Assembly (NCBI RefSeq): GCF_051622035.1
Contig: NC_135356.1
Coordinates: 25,512,839 to 25,576,838, forward strand
DNA: 64,000 bases
Direction of reading: 5' to 3'
From: Arctopsyche grandis
Lineage: Eukaryota > Arthropoda > Insecta > Trichoptera > Hydropsychidae
Part shown: piece by piece, positions 1 through 11,783 of the stretch
Layout: each line of letters begins with the position of its first letter
How positions within the stretch are numbered: the first letter of the stretch is position 1
The notes under the pieces: model-generated
The model's input: the letters and a program-made list of their open reading frames with translations, nothing else
The model's database searches: none
What the model was told of the DNA's origin: nothing
Program-made: the position numbers and the translations under genes

Positions 1-851
1 AGTGCAATTTTCAGTTCCAAATACACTATTTCCGTTTGACTTAATTCACAAATTGTTATCACTTATTTTAATTCGATATGTCCAGAATCTCAGAATAGCA
101 GAATAAACGTATTACAGGCGACCAGTATTTTTAAATATTATCAAAGCATTATATTTTAAGGTTTGCGAGATATTATCTCGAAATGAAGACAAGGGGACTT
201 ATGCCACTTTTGAATATAACGGCTCATAGATCTCATTTCATCAATTAACTGTCAATCAAAGGCCTGTCATGTAAGTAATGTAAAGAGTCTGATTTATTAT
301 TTCATGACCATTACGGATGTCTTGTCTGTAACATAAATACATATATGTATATTTGGAACTTTGTTATTTTAAAATTGCCTTCACACTTGTTGAATATATA
401 TACATGTAAATTTAAAATGAATTTATTCATCGTTTTGACTATTGCCAAGGTAAATATGTACATATTTATAAAATGAGGTGTACACAAGAATATATTTTTT
501 ATTATTAGCATGTTTGGTGTTTTATACATACACAAACTGAACAAAGGAAATATAAATAATGAATGAATATAAAAAATAATCAAAATGTTCATCTGGTGAA
601 TATTTTTTCTGAATAAGAAAAGTATTTTGCATTGAAAAATGTAATGGGTAAAGTTTATTTAGTTAAGTTCCACAATCGAACGACCTCACAAATCATTCTT
701 GTTACTAACGCTACTAATTTTCAGTTTTTTGTCGTTGTATATATATGTATTATACATAAGGGCCGGTAATTATGACAATGTACTGGTCATTTCGGTGAAC
801 TGCAAGTAAATATAGATTTTTTACTCAATCTACATATTATATATGTATGTT
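1..851. other. AT-rich intergenic sequence, no gene seen
   Basis: No open frame here resembles a known protein and no paired splice signals join frames into a gene. The longest minus-strand frame is low-complexity, rich in Ile, Phe and Tyr, as expected from AT-rich DNA. Confidence 0.5.
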
Positions 852-2436
852 ACAGTACAAGTGTACATTTCGTTAGTTCGTGAACATACTAGTTTGTTCA
901 CACACGAACCAATCCGGCCAGTTATGGTGTACATCAGTGGAGCCCACGGGGGCTTTTATTGGGCGTGAATCTTTTTTTTTCGACGAATATCAGTCAAGAA
1001 ATTGATATTGTACCTGATATGCCCGTTCATTGAGACTATTTTCGTATGAAATTACTGTTAACTGAATACTTTTTTCTCTAAACAAGACATTATTTAGCTG
1101 CCAGCAGGATGTTCATTTCACTTAATAATAATACTCTCAAATGAGACGAATAATTAAAAACAGAAACTAATGTCTACTACGGACGGACAGACCGATGTCG
1201 TTAAATGTAAGTGCAAGGCTAAATACAAAAGTAGGTATTATATAAACCACCATGACAAAGAGAAAATGGCAACTATGGATCTTGTCTAAAATATTTAATA
1301 TAATAGTCAACTGCACATAGATATATAATACACATAGATGGGCCCTGACGTGTGATTTTGGTCGGATATCTTGTCTTCAGTAACTGAGGGGTGCGGGGGG
1401 TTTAACTAGCGGGGAAGTTGGGAAAAAAAAAGGTTTTTTTCCCTACGACGCAGCGGTACCTACCTACCTACCTACTGAGAGAAACTGTGCATGCGCCAAA
1501 AGGGAGTACAGTATAAAGCGTGAGGGCGGATCTAGTATATTAAACATCAATGCAACTGCATCTATATTAAAAAATAGGTCAATAGGATAATACTAGAAAA
1601 ATCTTTACATCCAAATATAGCCCACGTGGCCAACATTGGAATATATAAAAGAAAAAATTGATAAACAAACTGATCATGCACAAACTATTATGCACATATC
1701 ATTCCAATAATTACTTAAATTTATGTAAAAATCATCACATTCTTCCGCTCCAGCATAGAAGAGAAATAGCAGATATTACATATCTTATGAAATTATTATC
1801 TGGCTTAATCGATTGTCCGTTACTCCTATCTAAAATATATTTAAAAATACCGAGCAGATCGTCAATTGCAATTCCGTATGCGAGCTCTAATTATAGACAA
1901 AACTCTTTTATGTGGCGAGCAAATAAAACCTTTATTCGATTAGCGAGAGATCATAACCTTGATATTTTTGATAGTACGCATGAGCAAGCAAGGCGAGCAA
2001 TGGTTAAATAATTTTTTGAATAATCTTTTAATTCAATTTCTATGTTTTTTCTTATGTTTATTTGAAATTTCATGTATGATCACGTGTATAGCTTTAGTTT
2101 ATTATTACCAGCGGAAACCTATAATTGGTCTTTTGTTATGTACTTTATTATTTGTTCTGTTTTAAATATTATTAAATAAAATAAATATTATTAATCGTCT
2201 GTTCTATCTATGTACGCATACCCTGAGCTAAAATGTTATAAAAATCATCAGAAATTGGAATTATATCAGCTTATTAATGCGGTTTCTCCAGGATTTCCCA
2301 TTTTAAATGCTCCGATAGCTCAAAAATTTTGACTCCTGGCGGGAATCTAATTGAAAATAGCTTTTGACTTTTAGCATCTATAGTTCGTGTATGAACAAAC
2401 TAGTATGTTCATGGACAAATCGAACTGAACACTATC
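852..2436. mobile_element. Inverted-repeat element (family A) enclosing a LINE fragment
   Basis: The left end (about 852-930) and the right end (about 2385-2436) are inverted copies that share a gtgtaca/gttca stretch and the core GAACATACTAGTTTGTTCA. A second copy of the family lies at 22618-23205. The sequence inside the right end here (2262-2400) matches, in reverse complement, the sequence inside the left end of that copy, for example around AAAAGTCAAAAGCTAT and TTTAAAATGGGAAAT. That makes a shared DNA-transposon-like family likely. A retrotransposon remnant at about 1640-2190 lies inside. I saw no transposase frame, so it looks non-autonomous. The superfamily is unknown. Confidence 0.5.
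1658..2011 (+). pseudogene. Non-LTR retrotransposon ORF2, C-terminal fragment
   Basis: An open frame of 117 codons resembles the region after the reverse transcriptase in jockey/CR1-type ORF2 proteins. It has a HRREIADITYLMKLL helix, an IPSRSSIAIPY stretch, an FIRLARDH segment and a terminal QARRAMVK. The reverse transcriptase core is missing, so this is a 5'-truncated copy. It is followed by an AT-rich 3' end with aataaa-like units near 2175. It lies inside the family A inverted-repeat element. The assignment rests on pattern recognition only. Confidence 0.55.
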
Positions 2437-2458
2437 AGTAGTTTTTTTTTCTTGACTT

Positions 2459-2555
2459 AAATGCTTTTTATTATTACTAAATTATGTTCGCAATACATCT
2501 TATATCTATTTTAATAGCTACTGATCTACTGATCATTTTCTATTTTACAATTTTA
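2459..2555 (+). repeat. About 97-bp interspersed repeat, copy 1 of 3
   Basis: Nearly the same sequence (core atgctttttattattac, then acatcttatatctatttta and ctgatctactgatcatttt) occurs at 12810-12904 on the same strand and at 46263-46360 on the opposite strand. Read on the minus strand here it ends in an A-rich run, so it may be the 3' tail of a retrotransposon. Confidence 0.65.
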
Positions 2556-4391
2556 ATTTTATTTTATTAGAAATCATATAGTATTATATTATTGTAATGT
2601 TAATGTACAGCATAATAGGAAAAATATCTCAAAAACCTATTTACAATACTATCAGTAGATGAAGTATTGTGATCGTGAGCAAATTCGATTGATTTGTACT
2701 ACATGATCATAGTATGATCACACTTTTATGGTTTTTAATTAAAAAACCATTTGTGCCGTGGATTTTGAAGATAATTTAAACACTGTTAATCCTATCACAC
2801 TGAAACTTAGTATCAGATACTGAAATATTTATAGTTGTAAATTTCAATGTTTTAAACCATCCGAAAGTTCTAACTCCCATGTACTTTTACTCTTGAGCTT
2901 TTTCATATTTTTTTGAATTTCATGAAGATCCGTCAAATGGAAGTGGCAGTTGAAATTTTCTATAGGTTTTTCTTCAAAGTAGGGATGTATTTCATTAATT
3001 AAGTACCTGATCAACTTAATTAATCGGTGGATGCTACTTTTTTATATACAAATGATTTTATTACTCTCCGGTTCACCGAAACGACTTGGGCTATAGTCAT
3101 AATAATCACCACATATACATAATATATATATTAATCACTTGCGAATGACCATTGTGCCTTACAAATACTTACATACATAGTGTGTCATCATCCAAATGCA
3201 GTAGTTCTCTTTAGTTAGTGTTAATTGTATAATACGCAAGCTTTATTTGAATGTAGTCAATTGAACTCGTTCGTCGTGTCAGTTCAAAGCATACATAACG
3301 TGTATTGCAATGGCGATTCCTTATTTATTTTAATTGACGTTATCAACGTTCCATACGTACCAGTATTCTATTATTTACTTTGTATTGTCTGTTTTACGTG
3401 AGACTGCCGCGGGACACTTGTGCCAATTCGCTCTCATCATATGTAACCAGCGACGGCACTAGAATTTAATATTAGAAAGCATACAAACAGAGAAAAGAAT
3501 ATATTCAGCACTCGTCTGACATTCTGAAGCTACACTAACACTGATTAGATGAAGTTTCTTGTTGAAATGTTTTTGTGGTGTATATTATAATAAAACATAC
3601 CTCATCATTTTTATTTATCAATCAACAATAGTGAATAATTGTAAAGAGCAAAGAATTAGTATTGCATTTATTTTCTTATGTACTAAAATTTATGTTTATA
3701 TTGAATGGAGTAATAAAATAAGAAATGATTCGGTTTTGATGCCAAATTCTAGTCCCGAGTCAAAACGTTAAGCATATAAATATGTATGTTTTTAATTTTG
3801 AGGTTATGTAAAAAATCTATCGGTGTGAAATATTTTTCATGTCGGCGATTGAGAATGCGATTTTGAGATCGTGTGTTGGAATTTATCTGCATTGTCTTTA
3901 TGTATATGAATAGTCAAAGCGGCAAATGAAATGTTATCTAAATATTTTATTATCGTTGTTTCACATTCTGATATCTCTGTTTGTATGCATTGATAATGGT
4001 TATTGTTACAGTTGATCCTGCTTTTCTTATTTTTTTTGTATGTTTCGTTTTGTGATTTAGAAATAAAATACAGAACAGAAATCTTGAAAGTTTTGATTCA
4101 ACTCATCTCAAACACTATTTCGAAATGTACATACATACATACATACCTACATATTATCTTTCAGAGATTCTTTTTTATGAAATACAATAGATATTTCGAA
4201 TAATTATTATTAAGAGATATATTTGGTAACCTTCATATTCACCTGTGTAATAAATAACATGTTGAAATGACCACATTGAATATTTTTAACTAGGTGACGC
4301 CTAGCTACTGATATTGAATAGTGAACAAAATATAAAAGTTATATTAAAAAGTCGAAAAATACATATTTGTATTTTACACACTAAATTGTGC
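2556..4391. other. Intergenic AT-rich sequence, no gene seen
   Basis: Only short, low-complexity frames occur. A run of catac units lies near 4130-4150. I could not recognise any coding exon or RNA gene. Confidence 0.45.
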
Positions 4392-4738
4392 AAAAAGGAT
4401 CTAACTGACACGAATTTTTTGAAACTTCACCATATAAGAAACTTAAAAAAATGGTAAACGGACTACTATTCAAATGTGAACCGGTCACAGGACAACTGGT
4501 CGCTCTAGATCGGTCACACGTGGTCACCCGTCACACTAAAACTGGTCACACCCTAAAACTGGTCATAAGAAAACTAGTCACACCCAAAAATTTTAGTGTG
4601 ACCGATCTAGAGCGACCGGTTGTCCTGTGACCAGTCCACATTTGACTAGTAATCACCGAACCAAAAAAATAGTAGGCGACATTTTATAAAAGCATTTACA
4701 GAGTTATGGTAGTATTAATGTGAGTTAGATCCTTTTTT
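4392..4738. mobile_element. Nested palindromic MITE pair
   Basis: Outer inverted repeats of about 15 bp (AAAAAGGATCTAACT at 4392-4406 and its complement at 4723-4738) enclose an inner palindromic element at about 4463-4653. The inner arms run over 50 bp and share GGTCACAGGACAAC and GCTCTAGATCGGTCACAC. Between the arms is a loop with repeated ctggtcacacc units. No coding capacity is seen. Confidence 0.65.
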
Positions 4739-5176
4739 TTTCAAATGACAAGAGTTTCATCAGGAACAAATCATCGCTTCAATATGTTTTCCACAAACAT
4801 AAACCAATCAAAATGAAACACAAATATAATCACAAAATTTTATGATATTTATTATTAATAGAATTTATACATCACAACATAATAAAGTAATAAAGAAAAT
4901 TAAAAAAAAAAGAAACAATCTTATTTACAAGTATTTCAGTGTTTATATAATATGTAACACCTTATGATTGTAAATATGTATTGTTTTATAATTGTATTAT
5001 ATTTTACAAACATAGTACTGTTTGTTTGATTGACAGCAGATTGCTTTTTGTCTACTGATCGGACATAGTAATAAAAAAATACATCTTAGTTGTTAAAAAA
5101 ATGAAAACTAAACAGTCTAATATAGCGAATGACGAGTCGGTATGCACGTGATCAAATCTCAAAATTGGAAAATAAT

Positions 5177-7667
5177 CTAGGATGTGCCACAGCAACTCTG
5201 CTTAGGTTTTAATTCGTCTTCCACCACAACTACCCTGCTTTGTTTGCTCGCCTCTTGTTCGGCCGATTGTGCCCGTTTGATCATTTGCTTGGCGAGTTCT
5301 AAAAATAATTCCTCTATGCCATGATTTAACTTCGCCGACGTATGAAAATGCAAAGCGCCGACAGATTCTGCATATCTGTCAAAGAAAAAAACACCATAAC
5401 ATATGACGATGATATAGACGATGCATTTATATTCCGATACATTATGTAGTAGACACACTGATATCAAAGTCAGATTCGAAACTGCATAATAAATGTACAT
5501 ACATATGTAGATCGGATTTCAAATATTGTTCGTAGATAAGGAATAACATGTCTGGAGGCCCCTATATACATATGTACAATTTATAGTCTTGTATTAATTT
5601 ATTATATTTAATGAAGTAACGATATCATGTAAATGAATACATACAAGTGTCAAATTAATAAATTAAAAATCCGTACAGATTGTAGATGGTAAGACTAAAT
5701 GAAAGAAGTCAATTGACGTATTCTTATATAATGGAAACAATGATGTCATTTTTACTAATATGGATTTTTCTTGGCACTACATAGTGCTAGTACCTAAATA
5801 TAAAACCTTATAACTTATTCAATAATCTAAGTATGTACATTAGACCAAAGCGAAAAATGCGAATTTTGAATTTTCATTGATGGACCCATTGGAAAACTTT
5901 GGTCGTATCAAGGGAACGTTAAATAAAAAAAATCATTGAATTTAAACAACATCCTGTGTCTCCGACCACTCGTTTTGTCTCGACGAATATTTTAAATTTT
6001 TTCATATATCTTTTTTGGGAATAATTTAGATTTTTCATTTATTTAAAAAATAAATAAAACAGTTAATAGTAATCTATTTCAGTGTAAATGAGTCATTTAT
6101 GATTAGTTTTGGCTGTTTATGAGAATCCAAAGTCACCGTTTCGCCCGAAAGTCCCCATACAAAGCGTGGGTATTTGTATGGGAGAAGCGTTCTTTTCAGA
6201 AAATCGTCACTTTTTTCAAGTTTCCGTGATTATTTTGAAAATAAAAGTCGTTGAGACCTTTCTTGGGTATATATGTATATATCTTTAGTTAGAACACAAA
6301 AAACACCTACAAAAATCACGAATTTTATCAAATATAAGGAGGCCAAAATGTTTTCCACTAGGTCCATCAATGAAAATCCAAAATTCGCATTTTTCGCTCT
6401 GGCCTAATGTACATACATACATAAGGTCGTCTGTGTATTGATCGGTTTTAACACTCGCTTATTTATCTCAAAATTTCATATACATATTGTAACGTGGGAA
6501 CATGAGAGAGGGTATCCACTGTCTAAGTGCATTCGTGGGTGAATAATAGAGACCCCGGATTAGGCTAACGGGACTCAGTAAGTGCCCGAACAAAGGATAG
6601 AGTTGATAGAGCCAGAGGAACGCTGGAGTTCTCACTGACCTGGGCGAGGGCGTGCGTAAACAGTGACTAATCAAAGTAGACCTTTAAGTACCTATACAAT
6701 AGACACATTAATGGATCGGGGAAGCTGCAATGGGCAACTTGTCCTCTATAAGGAGGTACACACGGTAGATTAGTTTATTCTAGAGTGAGCAGTGGTTACG
6801 TGTGGACCTCTTGAATCGTTGAATAAATGCTGTGAAGCGACTTTGGCCCTTTATTTGGATCCTGAACCCACCCCTACGCAACAATATATACATCAATTAA
6901 AGCCCGCTTTAAAGGTCAAATAATTCGACCTTTAAAGCCTCAATATGAGGCTACCACCCCCCCCCCCTCCCCCAAAGAATATAGTCTGAGAGACTCTTTC
7001 GTTGGAGAACAAGACGGTTGTGCAGCAAAATATGTATATCGTACACAGTTCTAGATTCACTTAGTGCAAAAATGATACAGAAAAGAGTAAAATGCAAACA
7101 AACCTTTCAGCTTCCTCTACTGTAACATTACGCTCTTTTTCTAGATCAATTTTGTTTCCGGTAATAATCAAACATATGTCGGATCCTAGCACCTTTTTCA
7201 ATTCTTTCACCCAATTTTTCACCTTCGAAAACAAGAAAACATAAGAATTACAATAATTTAATAAACAAAAAAGTATAAACATATTATATATTACCTTCTG
7301 GAATGAATCTTCATCTGTTATATCGTAAACTAGGATGGCACCATTAGAAGTCCTATAATATATAGGACCTAGAGCGTGAAACCGTTCTTGTCCCGCTGTA
7401 TCCCAGATTGATAGGTTTATGTGCTTGCCTTGCACGTTAATTTTTTTATTCAAAAAAGACGCCTATGGATGAAAGAAAAACTTAAAACCACTACAACTCG
7501 AGTGTGTTACAATTAATATTATAAGTAACAACCTGAATTGTAGTCATGTGTTTGTCGTTGAACTTATCCTCGATGTAGCGGAGTAACAACGACGTCTTTC
7601 CAACACACCCCTCGCCGAGCAGGACGATTTTGAAATTGAAACTGTTGGTAGTTTTATTTGCAGCCAT
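5177..7667 (-). CDS. Rab21: Ras-related small GTPase Rab21
   Basis: Four coding exons: 7533-7667, 7295-7462, 7104-7222 and 5177-5375, joined at GT-AG introns in phases 0, 0 and 2, giving 206 aa. All GTPase motifs are present: P-loop GEGCVGKTS (residues 18-26), WDTAGQE (65-71), NKID (124-127) and TSAK (153-156). A C-terminal CC pair at 202-203 is the expected geranylgeranylation site. GEGCVGKTS, FNDKHMTT, FHALGPIYYR and VYDITDEDSFQKVKNWVKEL are diagnostic of Rab21, which controls early-endosome traffic and integrin endocytosis on endosomal membranes; that role is family knowledge. The start is the first ATG in frame and gives the usual short Rab N-terminus before the P-loop. Intron 3 (5376-7103) carries a MITE and a solo LTR. 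An intact gene is likely. Confidence 0.95.
5835..6413. mobile_element. MITE with long terminal inverted repeats, in Rab21 intron 3
   Basis: The left end at 5835-5890 and the right end at 6358-6413 are inverted copies of one another. Shared blocks are GCGAAAAATGCGAATTTT and TTTTCATTGATGGACC, with few mismatches over about 55 bp. The outermost TGTACATTAG is matched by CTAATGTACA. The interior has no long open frame. The superfamily is not assignable, because the palindromic ends hide the target duplication. Confidence 0.75.
6488..6883 (+). mobile_element. Solo LTR in Rab21 intron 3
   Basis: The segment begins TGTAACGTGG and ends CTACGCAACA, so it has the TG...CA termini of a long terminal repeat, and it is flanked by ATAT on both sides (6484-6487 and 6884-6887). 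It is less AT-rich than its surroundings and contains a polyadenylation-like aataaa near 6820, as expected for the R region. No internal retrotransposon sequence adjoins it, which suggests recombination to a solo LTR. A related 3' end (TCTCTACGCAACA) occurs at 12003. Confidence 0.6.
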
Positions 7668-10197
7668 TTTTGTATATTGAGATCAAATCATGGAGACTTT
7701 CGAGCTGGTCAACTTAAATAAAAATCAATACGATGGTAATACAATCACATTTATGCGGTTGAATTGAATTAAATCAAGGACATATTTGCATTTTCAGAGC
7801 AGAATTTCGCAATAACAAATCTAAATGCGCACAAGAACGATAAAATAATGTACATACATTGAAGATATCCGGTCGGGAGCGAGACTTGTCGATTTTTTTT
7901 TATATTTCTTGTTCTATTTCGGTTTCTGGCATTATACTCAAGGTACGAATGTGCTAAATATTTATTGCATTTGATAGTAGTGTTCCCAATCGATAAACAT
8001 ACATTAAAGCAGCGATTTTCAACCTTAACCAGTACAATGTCTCATTATTGAACTTTACTCAATGGAAAGAAACTAGGCAAATATTTGGCACACATGGGTA
8101 TACAATTTGTATAAATGTATGTATATTTTTTGATATACATATACATGTGTATATACGTATATAATATAGGATTTCTCAGAAATTCCATTGAAATTTAATA
8201 TGTTGCAATAGTGGTCGTGATACAAAGTTGTAATTAAACGCTTGTTTAACTACAAAAAGGTAAATTAAATAAACTGTATCTTACGAAATCGAATAAAACG
8301 AAGATAAGCTGAGAAAAAAAAAAAAAAATTTGATGTTTATGCATATATTGCTATAGATCTTACAGGAAAAGATATCGCAGTGTAATAAATAAGCAAATAA
8401 TGTATTGCCCATTGACATATAATTAATTTACATGAGTAATGATTCGATATCTGCAACTTCATCAACCTATTTTACGATTGATAAGTCTAAATAATAAACA
8501 TATGGAAGTTCACTTCAGAAATTACAAAGTGAGCGGGTGATGAATTAGTCGCCAAAAACATTAAAGTTTTAGAGTGTTCTTTGCAATCCGTTTGTCTAAT
8601 AACATGCAGTCTTTCTAGATTTTGTATTGAAAGCAATAATATGGCGCTGAACGCTTAATAATATACAGATATTCTTATAATTTACTGTATTTTGAGCTAC
8701 TCATATGTACTTTCTAGATCTTTTAGAGCGCCTTTGAAAGTTATGACTCCTCGAGACTGCGCTACTATTCAGTGCAATTTAGTGCATCTTTCCGGGAACC
8801 TATATAATTACATATGTATTGTGTTTGTTTCTTATTGGTCGAAATATATGGCAAAAGGAGGGAAGGGGGAAAAAGAGATGGAAAAAAATGCTTGACCCGG
8901 GCGCCATTTATTCTCGATACGCCACTGATATAAGGTAACGATATTAGTCGCCATCTGGGACGATTTATTTTAATAAATTGCGAATAAAAATTGTCAAACA
9001 TTAAAGCTGTAACTCCAAATCCTCATTTTTATACTTATTCAGCGAATTTATGAGTATATATTTCGGAGTTGTTAAAAAAACACGACTTTGATTCGGACAT
9101 TTTCCTACAATTTGTCTATGATTTAAAAATGTTAATTTTTTTTCCGATTTCATTCCCATGTTTTGCCCATTGGGATAATTTTCGAATATCTCTGTAGTAC
9201 TAATACAGGATGCATATATATGTATGTACATATATATATATATATATAGAAGTAAATAATTAAATTTTAATTAAACTTTTATTCTTTCAATATTTTATAG
9301 TTTTGAATAAATACAATAATAAAATGTAGAGATTTGTTAAATATCAGGTCTCTCCCTAATTCGACTTAAATAGGGGAAAAAACAAAGATAGAAATAATGC
9401 GTCTCGGATTGTACCAATAGACATTGGGTGACTCCCAACTCCAGTTAAAAAGCTACGACTTCACGTCTCCGACACTGACTCTACAGTACTGATATATTTT
9501 TATATGTAAGGCATTATATGAGGTACGATACATTTCATTTTGGACACTTTCTAAACAATTACACATACACATATATGAAATACAGAAAAGTAAAAAAAAA
9601 AACGGTACCTTATTTTGATGTGTATATTTTATAATAATAAATGATGATAGTATGAACGAAAAAGTTGTCAAAAGAAAGGTACCGCTTTGGAAAATATAAT
9701 ACATAAACATCGTATACGAATCGCCAATATGTCAACATTGCATACAAGATCCCATGCAAAAAATTGACAAAGGGATTGATCACGATGTTGATACAATTGC
9801 GCGCACGTCGAAAAGAAAATGGAAATGCGCAAAATGAGTCGACAGTTTTGCAATTCAGATTCAAGGATGAAGAATTGCTAAACGCAAAGTGTATGCCAGA
9901 AGGCGACACCATAAGCTTGGCAATGCGGCGGTAGCGCTAATATGCAAATTACCTGTGTTACTGAAACCTGACTAGTGCTTCTCAGATGACATTTGCCGCA
10001 AACGTATCGTCTCGAATACTGAGCAGAATTTTTCAAAGATCAATATCTAAGATATTACGGTGAGGAAAATGTGAGTGACAATGTCGCGGAGATGACAGCC
10101 GCAACCCAATTGCGTTAACACAGCCGACTGAAATGAGATTCTCTCGGCCCGGTGTTGCCAGTGTGGTGTTCGAGTCTGACATATGATATTTTTGGGG
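7668..10197. other. Region upstream of Rab21, no coding gene seen
   Basis: This should contain the Rab21 promoter and 5' UTR, but no TATA box or initiator stands out. A short repeat copy lies at 8709-8801. Frames of 60-100 codons at 8692-9912 lie on both strands and resemble no protein I know. Confidence 0.4.
8709..8801 (-). repeat. Short copy of the 18206-18434 inverted-repeat element
   Basis: In reverse complement this segment begins GGTTCCCGGAAA, then GATGCAC, CACTGAATAGT and GCGCAGTC, matching the left half of the element at 18206-18434. It ends with a TTTCAAAGG block that corresponds to the right half of that element. It is therefore an internally shortened relative. Confidence 0.6.
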
Positions 10198-10400
10198 GTA
10201 ATTGGACTATTCGTCACATTGGGGTGGTCACAAAGACAATTTTTGCCATGAAAATCGCGAATACACAATATTTGGCACTCAAGTTCTCGTTACTATGATA
10301 GTTATCGTTAGTATGATGGACTTTTCGGCTGCCAGATGTTCCGTTATAGAGATTTTAGTGACTTTGTGACGAGTAATTTGTGACAAGTAATCACCGAACC
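10198..10400 (-). mobile_element. MITE of family M1
   Basis: This is one of six M1 copies in the window (others at 11129, 16025, 19730, 36294 and 54074). The family is about 170-200 bp. It begins near GGTTCGGTGATTATT and ends near AATAATCC or the reverse complement of that start. The shared inside carries blocks such as GAACATCTGGCAGCCG and GCGATTTTCATGGCAAAA. This copy is in reverse orientation and abuts the hairpin element at 10406. Confidence 0.7.
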
Positions 10401-10405
10401 TTTTT

Positions 10406-10790
10406 GGGTCTACCTCACGAGCCCGAATGTGAAACGCCCGAAAACGCAAATATCGGAAGGCAAAGATTGAAAATCGAAAGATCTTAAGTCGAAAGATAAT
10501 AAAAGGGTGCATGGTAAACGGTACATACTCACGTATATACTCACTTAATTTGCGCGAGCAGGATACAATAGGAACAAGAGGAACAGGCTTTTCCTCCCGT
10601 ATTCTGCGCGCGCACATTAATACGGGAGGAAAAGCCTGTTCCTCTTGTTCCTGTTGTATCCTGCTCGCGCAAATTAAGTGAGTATGTACCGTTTATCATG
10701 CACCCTTTTTTTTGATCTTTCGATTTTCGATCTTTGCCTTCGATATTTGGTTTTTCGTGCATTTCACATTCGATCCCGTGAGGTAGACCC
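10406..10790. mobile_element. Hairpin element of family M2 (about 170-bp arms)
   Basis: Two near-identical arms (about 10406-10601 and 10620-10790) face each other across a spacer of about 19 bp, giving a very long hairpin. Both outer ends read GGGTCTACCTCACG in opposite directions. Shared arm blocks include GCGAGCAGGATACAA, AGGAACAGGC and CGATTTTC. Single-arm or extended copies occur at 11020, 22175, 47510, 51022 and 58279. No protein is encoded. The two-arm form may be a tail-to-tail insertion or a foldback element. Confidence 0.75.
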
Positions 10791-10796
10791 ATACTA

Positions 10797-11006
10797 AACA
10801 AAGGAAGTCTATTAATGAATATATTTTTCCAAAACTAGTTGCATCTTCTTCATTGTTCTTAAAATGTAATCCTCACAATCTAAAATACTCATCAGTTGGG
10901 GATTTCCATCGATAAATTCTGCTATGGTTATAAATTCAGAAATTCCAGTGTGATCCATGTGCAATGCTACCTGGAAAGGCGTAGCGGGTAGTATTCTTGA
11001 TTATTT
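10797..11006 (-). pseudogene. Captured coding-like fragment, copy 1
   Basis: Read on the minus strand, this stretch is open for about 58 codons and ends at a stop. It begins ATPFQVALHM, continues with EFITIAEFIDGNP and ends with LVLEKYIH. The composition looks like real protein, and TPFQVAL resembles the first turn of an ankyrin repeat, though one turn is too little for a family call. A degenerate second copy lies at 21934-22170, with the same junction to an M2 element (around GACTTCCTTTGTT next to GGGTCTACC). It may have been picked up from a host gene and mobilised with M2. Confidence 0.4.
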
Positions 11007-11019
11007 TTACATACTTAAA

Positions 11020-11113
11020 AAAGGCAAAGAAGGCAAAGATCTTTCGATTTTCGATCTTTGCCTTCCGATATTTGCGTTTTCGGGCGTTTCACATTCGGGT
11101 CCGTGACGGAGAC
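11020..11113 (+). repeat. Truncated M2 arm
   Basis: This short segment matches the outer half of an M2 arm: the GATCTTTCGATTTTCGATC block, then GCCTTCCGATATTTGCG, ending near CCGTGACGGAGACC. Together with the hairpin at 10406-10790 it brackets the captured fragment at 10797-11006. Confidence 0.6.
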
Positions 11114-11128
11114 CGGATATTTTTGGGG

Positions 11129-11330
11129 GTTTGGTGATTATTGGTGACAAAGCGCTCGCCCTAAATTCACTAAATTCTCTATAACGGAACATCTGGCAGC
11201 CGAAAAATCCATCGTACTGACGATAACCATCTTACTAATGAGATGGTTATCGTCAGTACGATGCCAAATATTCCGTATTCGCGATTTTCATGGCAAAATT
11301 TGTCTTTTGGGCGATCGCAATCCAATTACC
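11129..11330 (+). mobile_element. MITE of family M1
   Basis: This copy runs from TTTGGTGATTATTGG to CGATCGCAATCCAATTACC. It has the intact middle (CGCTCGCCCTAAATTCAC, TCTATAACGGAACATCTGG) that serves as the empty-site reference for the interrupted copy at 19730-20332. Confidence 0.7.
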
Positions 11331-11783
11331 ATTTTGCGTTTAAGTGATTTAAACGCAAAATCAAAGCCAAATTCATGTAAATTTTTAACGACTCCGACTC
11401 TAGCCAAATATCCATAACTCCGACTTCAGCTTTGAATGTAACACAGAGAAATTTGAAAAATAGACTAGTATCATATTTAACAAGTAAAAAAAAGTTTTTT
11501 AAAAACATACCTCTTCTATAATTTGTATATAAAATTATTATTTTATTATTATTAGCCATCTATGTTTAAAACTAATAAACAAACATCAACGGTAAACGTC
11601 ACCGAGTATCTCTCCGGGCAGATTTGAAAAGCTTCTTAAACGATATGGATACTATCGTAATGGCGGAGGATCCATTTACTTATATTGATGACCAAAATGA
11701 GCAGTATGGCAAAGTATTTAAACGATCGGTTAAGAGGCAAACTTTTTCCTGAATTGTAATCGTAAGTGAAACGTAAAGGAGGT

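Noticed and set aside
8892-8932. Possible hAT end (cgccactg)
   Set aside because: No partner end or direct repeat could be found nearby.
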